Source: a bacterium
Lineage (GTDB): Bacteria; Sumerlaeota; Sumerlaeia; SLMS01; JAHLLQ01
Assembly (NCBI GenBank): GCA_020444065.1
Contig: JAHLLQ010000003.1
Span: forward strand, 196,979-260,978
Direction of reading: 5' to 3'
Length of the DNA: 64,000 nt
The translations under genes were made by a program, and so were the position numbers. Under the pieces are notes generated by a model, which worked only from the letters and a program-made list of their open reading frames with translations, searched no databases and was not told where the DNA came from. Positions 17,599 to 26,380 of this stretch are shown here, piece after piece. Numbering within the stretch: position 1 is the first letter of the stretch; every line of letters begins with the position of its first letter.

Positions 17599-18625
17599 TC
17601 TGCAGGGTATCTCAGGATCTTTGAACGAAGCCGATGATTTGAACTTGCCCTTCAAAGGTACCGTAGACTGAAGCGAGTCAGCGGGGCAGAACATCATGCA
17701 CTTCCACGCCCACCTTATCGCTAGGCGGGACGGTGAAATTGATGAACCCCGGGGAGAAGCATGGGGAGCAATACCGGGAAGAGGGGCGTATTAGCGAGTC
17801 GTTCTACTTTAGTTTTGATATGTGGATGCTCTTTGTGCAATCCCCCATCGCATCCGTTTCAATGAAACGGGATCCGAGGCCTTTGCGCTTTGAATTAACG
17901 GACTGGATTGCCCTCCTGAGACTCAGAGGGATACTACTGGCTCTCGTGGGCAACGATGCTTGAAGACCTCCGTCTCCGTTTCAGGATGGCCTGCAACTCT
18001 CATCTCGGCCATCACGGATTCTGCGTCCCAAACAAGGTGCCGACAGATCTCCGCACGCTGAGATTTCTACTTCTATAATCCAGTCAAGATCATTCATACG
18101 GTGCAGGGGCTGCAGCCGAAGTAGGAAATTCTCATTGACAGGCTAGAGGGAGGAGGGTGAGAAGCCGTCTAGGCGATGAAGATTCTGTTTTGGTACTTCT
18201 TCATCCCCTCACAGGGAATCTCACTTAAGTCTAGTTGCCAAATGTAACATCGCCCTTTCAGCAATTGGCGAGGGGTGATCTGAGCGACGATTCCACGATC
18301 CCACAATTCCCACATTGTCTCATTTTGACCGTGTCAACTGGCACGTTCTTCGTGCAAGCACTCTTCTTCTGAAGGCGAAGATGTGAGAGCGTACGTGGCC
18401 TGCGTTCGTTTACCGCGGGGCCAGGTCCTTCGGTTGGACTGGACCGCGGGAATTCGGCAGAGGCGATGGAACATCTACTGAGTCGAACTGAGCCAGAGAA
18501 TGATTGCGATAGTTGCCCTGGACACGACAACGGGCAGCGTTTCGGTGCAGCAATTTGTGAAAGCGATTTTCTCAACGCAGCGATGCACATAATATTGAAA
18601 AGAAACTACTCAGGGAGATTCATGA
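17599..18625. other. Intergenic region, ~1 kb, possible gene remnants
   Basis: I see no intact gene. Short readings (for example 17733-17963 plus, 18258-18590 minus) lack ribosome-binding sites and recognisable content. On the minus strand around 18330-18178 a stop-bounded stretch reads like protein (MWELWDRGIVAQITPRQLL, then WQLDLSEIPC) and might be a decayed transposase or integrase remnant, but I cannot place it. The stretch separates the defence operon from the regulatory/accessory genes and may be a recombination junction. Confidence 0.4.
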
Positions 18626-19246
18626 ATGACAACCAGCTTCAACCCACAGTTCCCCAGCGTGGACCAGCTACGTTTGCGTGCCCCGAAGCCTCGCAGGCGG
18701 CCGCAAGAACCTCATGAATGGGATCTGGAAAACCGCTTCGAGAAGTACAGACATGCCTCGCAGAGATTCGATGACTCGGTGAGACGTGGCTATACACCAA
18801 CGGTTCCGAGCGGCCCCTCCGGGCTCATGTATCCCCTGGGAGTCGCCTACACATTGGAAGGACTAGCCGCGTATTTCGAGGCGCTTCAGCGGCAGCAGGA
18901 AGCGGCGGGAAATGCCCATGGCGCTCGATTCTACAAGGTAATTCATGCCGTCTACCTCGCAGGCCGAGATCCTCTGACGAATCCCTGGCTCTTCGACATT
19001 GGCCTGAAGAAGAGGACAATCCAGAAGTACTGTTCTCTATACAAAAACAACGGACCGATCCCAGGCACCAAGCGCCGGGGCAGGAGGTCCCAGTTTCCGG
19101 AATGTGCTCCCATTGTCCGTGCGATCTTGGCCGAGAATACGCATGCGACTTTGGCGGAGATTAGAGCAAAGCTCGACGAGGCGGGACACTCGATCAGTAT
19201 CGCAACCCTCTCAAGCTGGCGACGTAACGTACGAGCCGAGGTTTGA
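18626..19246 (+). CDS. Putative DNA-binding protein, paralogue of the 20886-21428 gene
   Basis: A 206-aa protein; ATG at 18626 with GGGAG 8 bases upstream. It shares an architecture with the gene at 20886: SGL, a helical block with an EAAGNAHGARFYKVIHAVYLAG segment matched there by RRGNAVGAKYWRVISAIFIAG, a PIPGTKRRGRRS versus PVPGTRRPGSRS linker, and a C-terminal helix-turn-helix-like end (TLAEIRAKL...ISIATLSSWRRNV). The basic linker plus terminal HTH suggest a DNA-binding role like homeodomain-type regulators of mobile elements. No catalytic residues seen. Function unknown. Confidence 0.6.
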   Translation: MTTSFNPQFPSVDQLRLRAPKPRRRPQEPHEWDLENRFEKYRHASQRFDDSVRRGYTPTVPSGPSGLMYPLGVAYTLEGLAAYFEALQRQQEAAGNAHGARFYKVIHAVYLAGRDPLTNPWLFDIGLKKRTIQKYCSLYKNNGPIPGTKRRGRRSQFPECAPIVRAILAENTHATLAEIRAKLDEAGHSISIATLSSWRRNVRAEV

Positions 19247-19363
19247 TCGATGCTGCTGGTTCCTGGACCTGAGAGGTCAGGAAGACCCTCAGCGGAAAAA
19301 CAGGGCCCTTATTAGTGGTTACGGACACTCGATGTGTTCGAATCCAAAAGGAGAGGGTCTGTC

Positions 19364-19924
19364 ATGAAAGACATCTACGACTTCACCGACGCGATCAAGG
19401 ACACCTGCGACCGCATCCACTATATGGAAACGAAGAAGAAAGAGGAAATCGTCAAGCTGGCCATGTTGGCCCTGGACGAGTTTGATGACGAGCCACCCAG
19501 TCGTCTATTCGACCAACCTCCGTATTTCGAAGCAGACTTGATCGGACTCGTTGCACAGCACGCTAGGGCGCTCAGAACGATCATGAGCGATCAGGGTATC
19601 ATCTTGCTGCTCGCCCGGATTGATTACGGCGATCTGGTCTGGGACGATGACGACCTTCCACACGAAGATTGTGGGAATGACGAAATCTTGGAGTTTTTGC
19701 GTCATCTACTCAACTCGGCCGCAGAGTTCATCAGAGGCAACCATGCTTCGTTTATCATCGATGGCATAATCCTCGAGGATGACGACGATGGCATTTGTGG
19801 CACTCCGGATGAGGACCCCGAACCCACAGATCCTGGTCCCATGAGGGGGGAACTGGTCGATCCTGACTACTCGACGGATGGGATAATCGATCTCGGGCCC
19901 GACGACTGGGAAAGGATCGAGTGA
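19364..19924 (+). CDS. Very acidic small protein, DNA-mimic candidate
   Basis: A 186-aa protein with the ATG at 19364 preceded by AAGGAG. By hand count it has 33 Asp and 16 Glu against 6 Lys and 9 Arg, a net charge near -34. The acidic residues cluster in runs (WDDDD, LEDDDDG) and toward the C-terminus. The N-terminal half has helical hydrophobic segments (IGLVAQHARALRTI, ILLLARI), so it is probably folded. Strongly acidic small proteins on mobile elements are often DNA mimics that block restriction (Ocr, ArdA) or DNA-binding regulators. That parallel is from charge and context (ardC and radC-like genes nearby), not sequence similarity. Confidence 0.6.
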   Translation: MKDIYDFTDAIKDTCDRIHYMETKKKEEIVKLAMLALDEFDDEPPSRLFDQPPYFEADLIGLVAQHARALRTIMSDQGIILLLARIDYGDLVWDDDDLPHEDCGNDEILEFLRHLLNSAAEFIRGNHASFIIDGIILEDDDDGICGTPDEDPEPTDPGPMRGELVDPDYSTDGIIDLGPDDWERIE

Positions 19925-20028
19925 ACCTTCTCGGCATCCCACCCAGAACATCTGAGCCAAATCCCCCGGGTGATATGGAACTCATTTGGATCTCTTCGAA
20001 CCCTGCCTGTGAACATCGATATGGCTTC

Positions 20029-20042
20029 ACCCCCCGGGGGGT
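20029..20042. repeat. Perfect 14-base GC palindrome
   Basis: ACCCCCC followed directly by GGGGGGT, lying between the acidic-protein gene and the next HTH gene. It could be an operator or simple chance; nothing else in 19925-20198 stands out except the GGAG (6 bases upstream) for the ATG at 20199. Confidence 0.35.
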
Positions 20043-20198
20043 CCAAGAACTGATTCCTGCGAGGGTCGGCTGATCGTTCGATTGAATGCATCCGTTGCCA
20101 GGATCTCCAGAGTCTCCCTCGTCACACGCTCAAGTTCCCCGAGGCGGCGATTTAGACCCCCTGCTATTTAATGGAAGTGCAGTAAATCGGAGCTACCA

Positions 20199-20834
20199 AT
20201 GCCAGCGCCCAGACTTACAGCCAAGGACACAGATCTAATCGTATTTCTCCTTCTGTGGATGCGGATCCCTGTGGCCGAAGTTGCTGTTGGGCTCGGAATC
20301 GCAAGGCAAACCATTTATCGGGTGATGCGAGCCCGAGTTGGATGGATCCGGCAGTTCGACAAGCTGATCAAGATCTGCCCGCGTGTATTCCCGTGCATTG
20401 ACGTCTACGAAGAGCTTAAAGAGACGTTTCCTTTGAGACGGCAACCCGGCCAGGCAAACCGTTCACTCAACGTTTCATTGCAGTCAATCCTCAAGTACCA
20501 CCCGGATAGGGAGATGATCCTGGTGCGCATCTATGAGTGTGTCGATGAGATGAAGGACATCGAAACTCGGCGGATCGAGGCACTCTCACAAAGGTATCTG
20601 ACCCGGAAGCAGTTCGCACTTGTTGAGGGCGGCTTCCCTGTCGAGTTCCAGCGCTTCATCTACCGGGCACCAGCCGTTGTGGCATTCGAGTTCATGGACC
20701 CGGAGTACTGGCTTTTCCCAGAGATTCGCATGCTTGTGGAAGAGAGGCGGTTTGGAGCCTGTGAGGGCATCTCCGAGTTCATGACGGAGGACTTTCTTGC
20801 CTGCATGCTCGCCTCAGCAGCCACATCACGATGA
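20199..20834 (+). CDS. HTH-containing protein of unknown function
   Basis: A 211-aa protein; ATG at 20199, GGAG 6 bases upstream. Residues ~22-43 (IPVAEVAVGLGIARQTIYRVM) form a textbook helix-turn-helix of the resolvase/TetR-like kind, with the turn at GLG and recognition helix ARQTIYRVM. The remainder is helical and charged, without a recognised effector domain. As a plus-strand gene in a run of small accessory genes it may regulate the element's transfer or maintenance functions. Confidence 0.6.
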   Translation: MPAPRLTAKDTDLIVFLLLWMRIPVAEVAVGLGIARQTIYRVMRARVGWIRQFDKLIKICPRVFPCIDVYEELKETFPLRRQPGQANRSLNVSLQSILKYHPDREMILVRIYECVDEMKDIETRRIEALSQRYLTRKQFALVEGGFPVEFQRFIYRAPAVVAFEFMDPEYWLFPEIRMLVEERRFGACEGISEFMTEDFLACMLASAATSR

Positions 20835-20885
20835 ATGCAATCCGAAAGGGCTGTTATTGCGAAAACAGATGAAAGGAGCGAAACC

Positions 20886-21428
20886 ATGTTACTCGAGACC
20901 ATGCAGTACAAGCAATGCCACCTCGAAGAGCCTCATCCGGTTGTTGTGCGGATGCGCCTCGTGGCATACCAAGATGCCCGAGCAACGGATCGGAAAGGAC
21001 CATCTGGACTGAAATTGCCTGAGAGCGTTCCTGCCACACGGGAGGACATCGAATCGCACTTCGAACGACTGGCTCAGATAGAGGAAAGGCGCGGAAACGC
21101 TGTGGGGGCAAAGTACTGGCGAGTAATCAGCGCCATCTTCATCGCCGGCGCAAACCCCGACTTGAATTTCTACCTTCATCGACTGAATGTCAGCCAGAGC
21201 ACAGTGAACGTCTACCGTACGACATATCAACACGGGCTTCCGGTCCCCGGGACGAGGAGGCCGGGCAGTCGATCGGAGTACGCCCGATGTAGCCACGTGC
21301 TGAGGAACTACTTGCGAATCCGGCCAGCAGCCACCCTCAGCGATCTGCATTACCAGATTCGCGAACAGACGGGAAAGACCATTCCTCTTCAAACGATCGG
21401 ACGCTGGAAGAAGCGTCTGAAAGACTGA
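20886..21428 (+). CDS. Putative DNA-binding protein, paralogue of the 18626-19246 gene
   Basis: A 180-aa protein. Start chosen at ATG 20886 because GGAG lies 7 bases upstream; the longer reading from 20835 lacks a site. It shares the block order with the protein at 18626: SGLKLPESVPATREDIESH, RRGNAVGAKYWRVISAIFIAG, PVPGTRRPGSRS, then a basic end with ISLQTIGRWKKRL-like HTH (IPLQTIGRWKKRLK). The two probably arose by duplication and diverged. Confidence 0.6.
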   Translation: MLLETMQYKQCHLEEPHPVVVRMRLVAYQDARATDRKGPSGLKLPESVPATREDIESHFERLAQIEERRGNAVGAKYWRVISAIFIAGANPDLNFYLHRLNVSQSTVNVYRTTYQHGLPVPGTRRPGSRSEYARCSHVLRNYLRIRPAATLSDLHYQIREQTGKTIPLQTIGRWKKRLKD

Positions 21429-21663
21429 GAGTAACGCAGTGATTGAAATGCCTACCGATCGACCAACGAGTGACACCAGCGGGGAAATGCGCTGGGGGTC
21501 TATCACTATCGCGAGATGGTGGGGCCCGGTCTACCTTCGGGCGAAGATGAGAGTCAGCGGCAACCGACCGGCTTATCTCGGAGAAGGCGACAGCTTAGGA
21601 ACCGAGCGTCTCTCATACCACTCAGGAACTGATCGGAGCAGGAAGATTATAGGAGGACGACCC

Positions 21664-21951
21664 ATGCGACGAGTTGAAGGCTCCAGCAGCGCCAAACCCG
21701 GCGGTCGTGAACGGCTGGTCCTCCGGCAAGGAGACAGGGGCAACACGCCGCCGCCCCTGCAAATCTTCCTGCTGGAAGTGTGCATACCCGACAAGCACAC
21801 GCTGTTCTTTGAAACCGAGATGAGCGCATATTGCAGGTCCAACTCGGACCAATGGCCGGGGGGGCAACCTACCCTCAACGTGGCCGACCGTCGAGAAGTC
21901 CAGCGCTTCACTGGATGGGCTGGCGGGAATCATCCGGGGAATGAGAACTAG
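21664..21951 (+). CDS. Small hypothetical protein
   Basis: A 95-aa protein from ATG 21664, which has AGGAGG 8 bases upstream; the reading is open further upstream to 21439 but no ribosome-binding site supports a longer form. The sequence (LQIFLLEVCIPDKHTLFFETEMSAYC) looks like a compact beta-hairpin/helix fold. Not recognised. It belongs to the run of small plus-strand genes of the element. Confidence 0.45.
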   Translation: MRRVEGSSSAKPGGRERLVLRQGDRGNTPPPLQIFLLEVCIPDKHTLFFETEMSAYCRSNSDQWPGGQPTLNVADRREVQRFTGWAGGNHPGNEN

Positions 21952-22339
21952 GCCGCCTGTGTTGCCCGAGTAATTCAACGGGCATCACATTCATCGGCCA
22001 ATCCCCTTGTGCCTTAGCAAGCAAGGAGAAATGGGGGCGGCATGCCCTGGACTCGGAGTCGTCATTCAGGCTCTTCTACTCCTTCAGGAAAGTCCGGATG
22101 ACCACTTCAGACCTGCTCCAAGCGCGATGGCACTATGAGTCTTACACGCGAGGGTCTCGATCCTCGTCACACAGGCCGGTAGCTTGCGTGGCATGGGGCG
22201 ACACGCTCGATTTCGAGGGGGCGGGGTCATTATGAGTGGAAACCCCGCCGTTCCGCCACCCGTCTGTGCCCGAGAAGCAGATCCAAGAACAACAAGAACA
22301 TGGGGTTTCTTCCGTCGGCATCCCACAAGGAGGCCGAAC
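21952..22339. other. Intergenic stretch before the radC-like gene
   Basis: No gene supported. An open reading from 22184 joins the radC-like frame, but its upstream part has no start signal. GGAGG at ~22328-22332 marks the real start at 22340. Confidence 0.4.
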
Positions 22340-22828
22340 ATGCCCCAGACCAAGATGAAGCGAAAGGCAAGAGCGTATCCGAAGGTTCACACCGGAACGA
22401 TCCAGTTGATTCGCGAGGTCAGCGACAATCCGGTCGTCAAAATATCACGATCCGACGATGTATTCAAACTTCTCCGAGACGTACAGCAGCGCGACAGAGA
22501 GTCGTTCTTCTGCCTGCACCTAAACACGAAGAACGAAGTCATGGCGATCGACGAGGTCAGCCGTGGCACCGTCAACCAGTCGCTCGTTCACCCGAGGGAG
22601 GTTTTCAAGGCAGCGATTCTATCGAACGCGCACACGATCATCATCGCGCACAATCACCCCAGCGGCGATCCAACGCCATCGCGACAGGACCGCGACGTGA
22701 CACGTCGTCTTGTTCAGGCGGGCGAACTGTTGGGTATCAGGATCCTAGACCACGTCATTGTCGGCTATGGCGACTACCATAGCTTTGCCGACAACGGCGA
22801 GCTGGACTGTGGTCGACGCCTGTCCTGA
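22340..22828 (+). CDS. radC: RadC-like JAB-domain protein
   Basis: A 162-aa protein of the RadC/YeeS family (JAB/MPN metalloprotease fold). ATG 22340 with GGAGG 6 bases upstream. The zinc site HNHPSGDPTPSRQD has H104, H106, S108 and D117. Around it are FFCLHLNTKNEVMAI and RILDHVIVGYGDYHSF, typical of the family. It lacks the N-terminal helix-hairpin-helix UPF0758 region of chromosomal RadC, so it is the short form common on islands and plasmids, often beside antirestriction genes. The molecular role of this short form is not settled. Its neighbours ardC and the acidic protein suggest a function in establishing or protecting incoming element DNA. Confidence 0.85.
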   Translation: MPQTKMKRKARAYPKVHTGTIQLIREVSDNPVVKISRSDDVFKLLRDVQQRDRESFFCLHLNTKNEVMAIDEVSRGTVNQSLVHPREVFKAAILSNAHTIIIAHNHPSGDPTPSRQDRDVTRRLVQAGELLGIRILDHVIVGYGDYHSFADNGELDCGRRLS

Positions 22829-22921
22829 AGCCGCGACGGGCGAAGATGGGGTTCCATGGATTCGTGAGCGAGCCGGTCTACGTAATGCTGCCGGACACTT
22901 AATCCAACTTGGAGATGATCG

Positions 22922-23641
22922 ATGAACACGACAATGCCCATGCGCCGTTCGAACGGCCGCAACCACGACTTCCAGAACACACAACCACAAAAGAACGCGA
23001 CTGATTTCCCGCCGCCGAATGACGAGGCAAACGATTCCGACTTCATCCGCCATGCAGCAGAACGGCTAGCCACCGACGATCATATCACATGGATTGCTGG
23101 AGAGCTCATTCAGGCCGAGGTCGAGGCCTTAGGTCTGCTGATCGATGCGAACCTCAGTCGCCTGAACGAGATGATCAACAACCAGAAGCCGATCTCCGAG
23201 GAGACGCCGCTGCTCGAAATCCTCGTGGCGATTCAAGTAAACCTCGCTGGCAGGGATCGAGATGAAGCCAGACGCTGGATCATGGCACGGCGGAGCTACG
23301 ATTGCTATCGACGGGATGCGATCTGGGAAGCGCTCGCATGGATAACTGCAGCCGCAGAACATGATCAGCGTGGTCAGGCAATCTGCCAGGCCACGAGCAG
23401 GGCATTCCTGCACGATGAACTAGTTCGGAATATGTACCAGCCGGCTGAAAAGACGATCGATGCACTCGAGAAGATTCTGCGTGAGGACGGCAACTTCTAC
23501 GAGCTGGCTCTTGCCCGACGGGAGCAGTACCTGACCCGGCAGCAGCCCAGAGACAACGACCGAAAGAGACAATCGGGGCAGAACAGTCGGCAGTGGTCGA
23601 ATGGAGCTCGGAACAACCGACAACGCACACCGAGTCGCTGA
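22922..23641 (+). CDS. Hypothetical protein of the element
   Basis: A 239-aa protein; ATG 22922 with GGAG 7 bases upstream. It is helical, with long amphipathic stretches (ITWIAGELIQAEVEALGLLI, ALEKILREDGNFYELALARR) and a low-complexity basic C-terminal tail rich in Gln, Asn and Arg (RQQPRDNDRKRQSGQNSRQW), suggesting nucleic-acid binding. I do not recognise it. A terminator-like hairpin follows it. Confidence 0.5.
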   Translation: MNTTMPMRRSNGRNHDFQNTQPQKNATDFPPPNDEANDSDFIRHAAERLATDDHITWIAGELIQAEVEALGLLIDANLSRLNEMINNQKPISEETPLLEILVAIQVNLAGRDRDEARRWIMARRSYDCYRRDAIWEALAWITAAAEHDQRGQAICQATSRAFLHDELVRNMYQPAEKTIDALEKILREDGNFYELALARREQYLTRQQPRDNDRKRQSGQNSRQWSNGARNNRQRTPSR

Positions 23642-23670
23642 TTCGCAATCTCATGTTTCACGCCACAGGG

Positions 23671-23706
23671 AGAGGGCCCGTCCACCGAGGCGGGCTCTTT
23701 CCTTTT
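23671..23706 (+). terminator. Candidate terminator between the hypothetical gene and ardC
   Basis: AGAG-GG-CCCG (23671-23680) can pair with CGGGCTCT (23691-23698), with a small bulge, around a 10-base loop, followed by TTTCCTTTTC. Confidence 0.5.
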
Positions 23707-23720
23707 CAAGGAGAATTCCC

Positions 23721-24593
23721 ATGTCCAAGAAAGTCTACGAAGTCATCACCGACCGAATTCTAAAGCTCCTGTCGCAGGGCACGGTGCCTTGGCGCAAGCC
23801 GTGGAGTTCCATTAGTGGCCTTCCGAAGAACTTGATCTCGGAGAAGACCTATCGCGGCGTGAACCTCTTCATGCTGGCATTCTCCGGCTACGCATCGCCC
23901 TTTTGGGTGACCTTCAGGCAGTGCAAAGAACGCGGCGGCCACGTTCGCAAAGGCGAGCAGGGCTGGCCAATCATCTTCTGGAAGGACCTTCGCCCCATGG
24001 AATCCGAGGGCAAAGGGACTGATGAAGATGAAGATCACCCCCAGTTTGTGGTGCGCTACTACACCGTGTTCAATGCCACACAGTGCGAGGATCTTGATTA
24101 CCCGCAACCCGAGATTAGGAACGCGGATTTCGATCCCCTGATTCAATGTGAGCAGATAGTGGCACAGATGCCCTATCCGCCAGCGATCACGCACGACAAG
24201 GCCCAGGCGTTCTATGCGCCTAAGCCCGATTTGGTGAATGTTCCGCCAGGAGAATTCTTCCAGACGGAAGGGGAGTACTACAGTGCCCTGTTTCACGAAC
24301 TGGCTCACTCCACAGGCCACGAATCGAGGCTGAACCGCACGACGCTCTGCGAGTCAAAGGGCTTCGGCTCCGATCCGTACTGCCGCGAGGAGCTAGTTGC
24401 CGAAATGACAGCGGCAATGCTTTGCGGACTCGTCGGGATCGACGGTGCCGTCATCGAGAACAGTGCCGCCTATATCGCCCACTGGATCGAGAAGCTGAAG
24501 GAAGATCCGAAGCTGGTCGTCTTTGCAGCCAGCCAGGCGCAGAAAGCCGCCGATTTCATCGTGGGCAAATCTGTTCTGAGCGAAGCCAACTGA
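23721..24593 (+). CDS. ardC: ArdC-like antirestriction protein
   Basis: A 290-aa protein from ATG 23721 (GGAG 7 bases upstream). The N-terminal domain reads YEVITDRILKLLSQGTVPWR, then KTYRGVNLFML, the ssDNA-binding ArdC/DUF1738 domain that also begins TraC primases of plasmids. The C-terminal half has a metallopeptidase motif FHELAHSTGH (H192-E193-x2-H196) and a downstream Glu in EELVAEMTAAML. In plasmids ArdC protects incoming single-stranded DNA from type I and other endonucleases. Here it travels with a complete methylase operon, so the element carries both defence and counter-defence. The xis-like gene follows within 64 bases. Confidence 0.88.
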   Translation: MSKKVYEVITDRILKLLSQGTVPWRKPWSSISGLPKNLISEKTYRGVNLFMLAFSGYASPFWVTFRQCKERGGHVRKGEQGWPIIFWKDLRPMESEGKGTDEDEDHPQFVVRYYTVFNATQCEDLDYPQPEIRNADFDPLIQCEQIVAQMPYPPAITHDKAQAFYAPKPDLVNVPPGEFFQTEGEYYSALFHELAHSTGHESRLNRTTLCESKGFGSDPYCREELVAEMTAAMLCGLVGIDGAVIENSAAYIAHWIEKLKEDPKLVVFAASQAQKAADFIVGKSVLSEAN

Positions 24594-24607
24594 CCCCCAA
24601 CCTGTCT

Positions 24608-24657
24608 GGAAGGGCTCCGTTATTCCCTGATAGTCCAACTAGGGAAGGAGCCCTTCC
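24608..24657 (+). promoter_or_regulatory. Stem-loop sequestering the ribosome-binding site of the excisionase-like gene
   Basis: GGAAGGGCTCC (24608-24618) pairs perfectly with GGAGCCCTTCC (24647-24657), and inside it TTCCCT (24623-24628) pairs with AGGGAA (24641-24646). The right arm contains the Shine-Dalgarno AAGGAG and ends one base before the ATG at 24658. An mRNA with this leader would hide its start site, so translation likely depends on unfolding. No T run follows, so a plain terminator is less likely. Confidence 0.7.
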
Positions 24658-24876
24658 ATGCAACCATCACAAAGACAAAGCAGATCCATTTCCCAGCTAA
24701 TGACCGTCCAGGAAGTTGCAGATTACCTGCACGTGTCGGAGAAGTCTTTCCGCCACATTATGGCTCGCGGTGACGGACCAAGCCAGTACCGGCTCGGTCC
24801 GCGCACGATCCGATTCCTTCGCGAGGACGTCGAGACTTGGCTGATGGATCGAGCAAATCCCAAACGTCGACACTGA
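24658..24876 (+). CDS. Excisionase / AlpA-type small HTH protein
   Basis: A 72-aa protein with the pattern LMTVQEVADYLHVSEKSFRHIMARG, a MerR/AlpA-type winged HTH as found in excisionases and directionality factors beside tyrosine recombinases, followed by the usual basic end TIRFLREDVETWL. Starts 14 bases before the recombinase. Its start codon abuts a strong leader hairpin. It probably binds near the attachment sites to steer excision and may also repress or activate the recombinase. Confidence 0.8.
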   Translation: MQPSQRQSRSISQLMTVQEVADYLHVSEKSFRHIMARGDGPSQYRLGPRTIRFLREDVETWLMDRANPKRRH

Positions 24877-24889
24877 TTGGAGAACGATC

Positions 24890-26293
24890 ATGAAGAACCC
24901 GGAACCGGCCTACCGAAAGAGGCGATGGAAAAGCGTCGATGGATCGGTTAAGACGAAGTGGATAGTCGAGTGGCGAGCCATTGATCCCGGGACGGGCGAG
25001 CGAAAGGAGAAGCGTAGAGGTGGTTTCCTCACCAAGACGCAGGCACAGACCTGGGTGCGGGATCATCTCAAGCCCGCCCTGGAAGCCGGCCACATGCATC
25101 CGGACGATCTGATGCACGCTCGGCAGCAGGAGTGACTCGCAGCGGAGTCACGAGCCAAGACACTGGGCCAGCTCTTTCGTCTATTCACCGAGAATCGTGG
25201 CCCGGCATGGACAAAGAAAACCGAGGAACGCTACCAAAGCGCTTTCAACCTCGCGCTTCGGCAGATTGGAGATATCCCGCTTAGCCGGATTACTCCCAGA
25301 ATGGTCAGGGATTTCATGACGGCGGATTTCCGAGAACGCGCTGTGACGAACGACACGATGCTCACTCGGTACCGAATGCTGAGCGCCAGTCTTCGATTCG
25401 CTGTCGTTGAGCGCATCATGGAGAGAAATCCTTGTGATTCGGTCAAACCGCCACGACCGCGTCATGGCCGGCTGGTCTTCCTCGAGCTGCACGAATGTCA
25501 GAGATTGCTGGAGGAGTGCGGGAAGATTGAGTCCCGGAACGACTCCCTCACTTCCCCGGTGCTCTTGAAAGCGATTGTCGCGACCGCCATCTTCACGGGA
25601 GCGCGGCGAAAGGAGATCTTCCATCTGGAGTGGTCTGATCTGGATCGAACGATTGGAACCTGCCGGATCCAGCCGAAGGCCCATCTTCAGTTTAACACAA
25701 AGAGCGGAAAGTCCCGAACAGTCGGCGTAAACCCACAGCTTTTTGAGATCCTCGACGAGTTCCGTGCCGATCTTGGATGTCGTATCGAGCGGGCCAGGAA
25801 GCGAATGGTACGGCTTGAGCACTGGAAGGAGATCCGGAGTGGCGATGGGATCATGCAGGAGAAACCGCTAGAGCTGAAGAAGTACGAACGGGCACCCTCG
25901 ATCGATCTTCTCATGCAAAAGGTTGGAGGGCTGCTCCATTCGCTCGAGATGCAGATCGCTTCGTCGCTTCTGTTCCCCAGCCCGGTGTCGGGAGGTCCAT
26001 TGACGGACTTACCAAAGGGATACACCCAGGCCGTTGAGCAAGCTGGACTAAAGGAGCGGGGCGTGTGTTTTCACACGTTGCGGCACACGTACGCTTCGTT
26101 CCTGGTCAAAGCCGGCGTGGACCTTCCAACCATTCAGCAGCTCATGGGTCACGCCGACATCAAGACGACAATGCGCTACGCTCACATCGGCGACTCGCAT
26201 GTCGTTCAATCCGGTGCCAAGGTGCCGAGTCTATTCAAGAAGGAGAAACCCGACGAGGATCCGGTGCAGACGGCGAAGGTCGTCAAGATGTAA
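24890..26293 (+). pseudogene. Tyrosine recombinase (integrase), interrupted by one in-frame TGA
   Basis: One continuous reading frame of 467 codons, broken only by TGA at 25133-25135 after residue 81. Before it lies an arm-binding-type N-terminal domain (VDGSVKTKWIVEWRAI, GGFLTKTQAQTWVRDHL). The text resumes in frame with RAKTLGQLFRLF, the core-binding SAM-like domain, and then the catalytic domain. Counting the TGA as residue 82, the catalytic residues are R239 (TGARRKE), H395-x2-R398, H421 and Y430 (MRYAH), all present. ATG 24890 has GGAG 7 bases upstream. An internal product from 25301 would miss the arm domain. Either a recent nonsense mutation (CGA to TGA is one step), a base error, or rare readthrough. 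A selenocysteine is unlikely. Confidence 0.85.
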
Positions 26294-26333
26294 CGTCATC
26301 TCGAGCCCTGCTCGTCGGCCCCGAGTCCAGAGC

Positions 26334-26380
26334 GCCCTCAGCAGTCACTTTCGCCGGGATTGCTGGGGGCCTCTTCTTTT
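26334..26380 (+). terminator. Terminator after the recombinase
   Basis: GCCCTCAGCA (26334-26343) pairs with TGCTGGGGGC (26361-26370) through a 10-bp stem with one G-U pair, followed by CTCTTCTTTT. It ends the integrase transcript. Bases 26381-26653 downstream show no gene. Confidence 0.65.

Noticed and set aside
18178-18330. Decayed transposase on the minus strand
   Set aside because: A protein-like stretch (WQLDLSEIPC) is there, but I cannot tie it to a family; kept only as a remark.
25133-25135. Selenocysteine at the integrase TGA
   Set aside because: Recombinases do not use selenocysteine and no SECIS-like hairpin is evident after the codon; a nonsense change is simpler.
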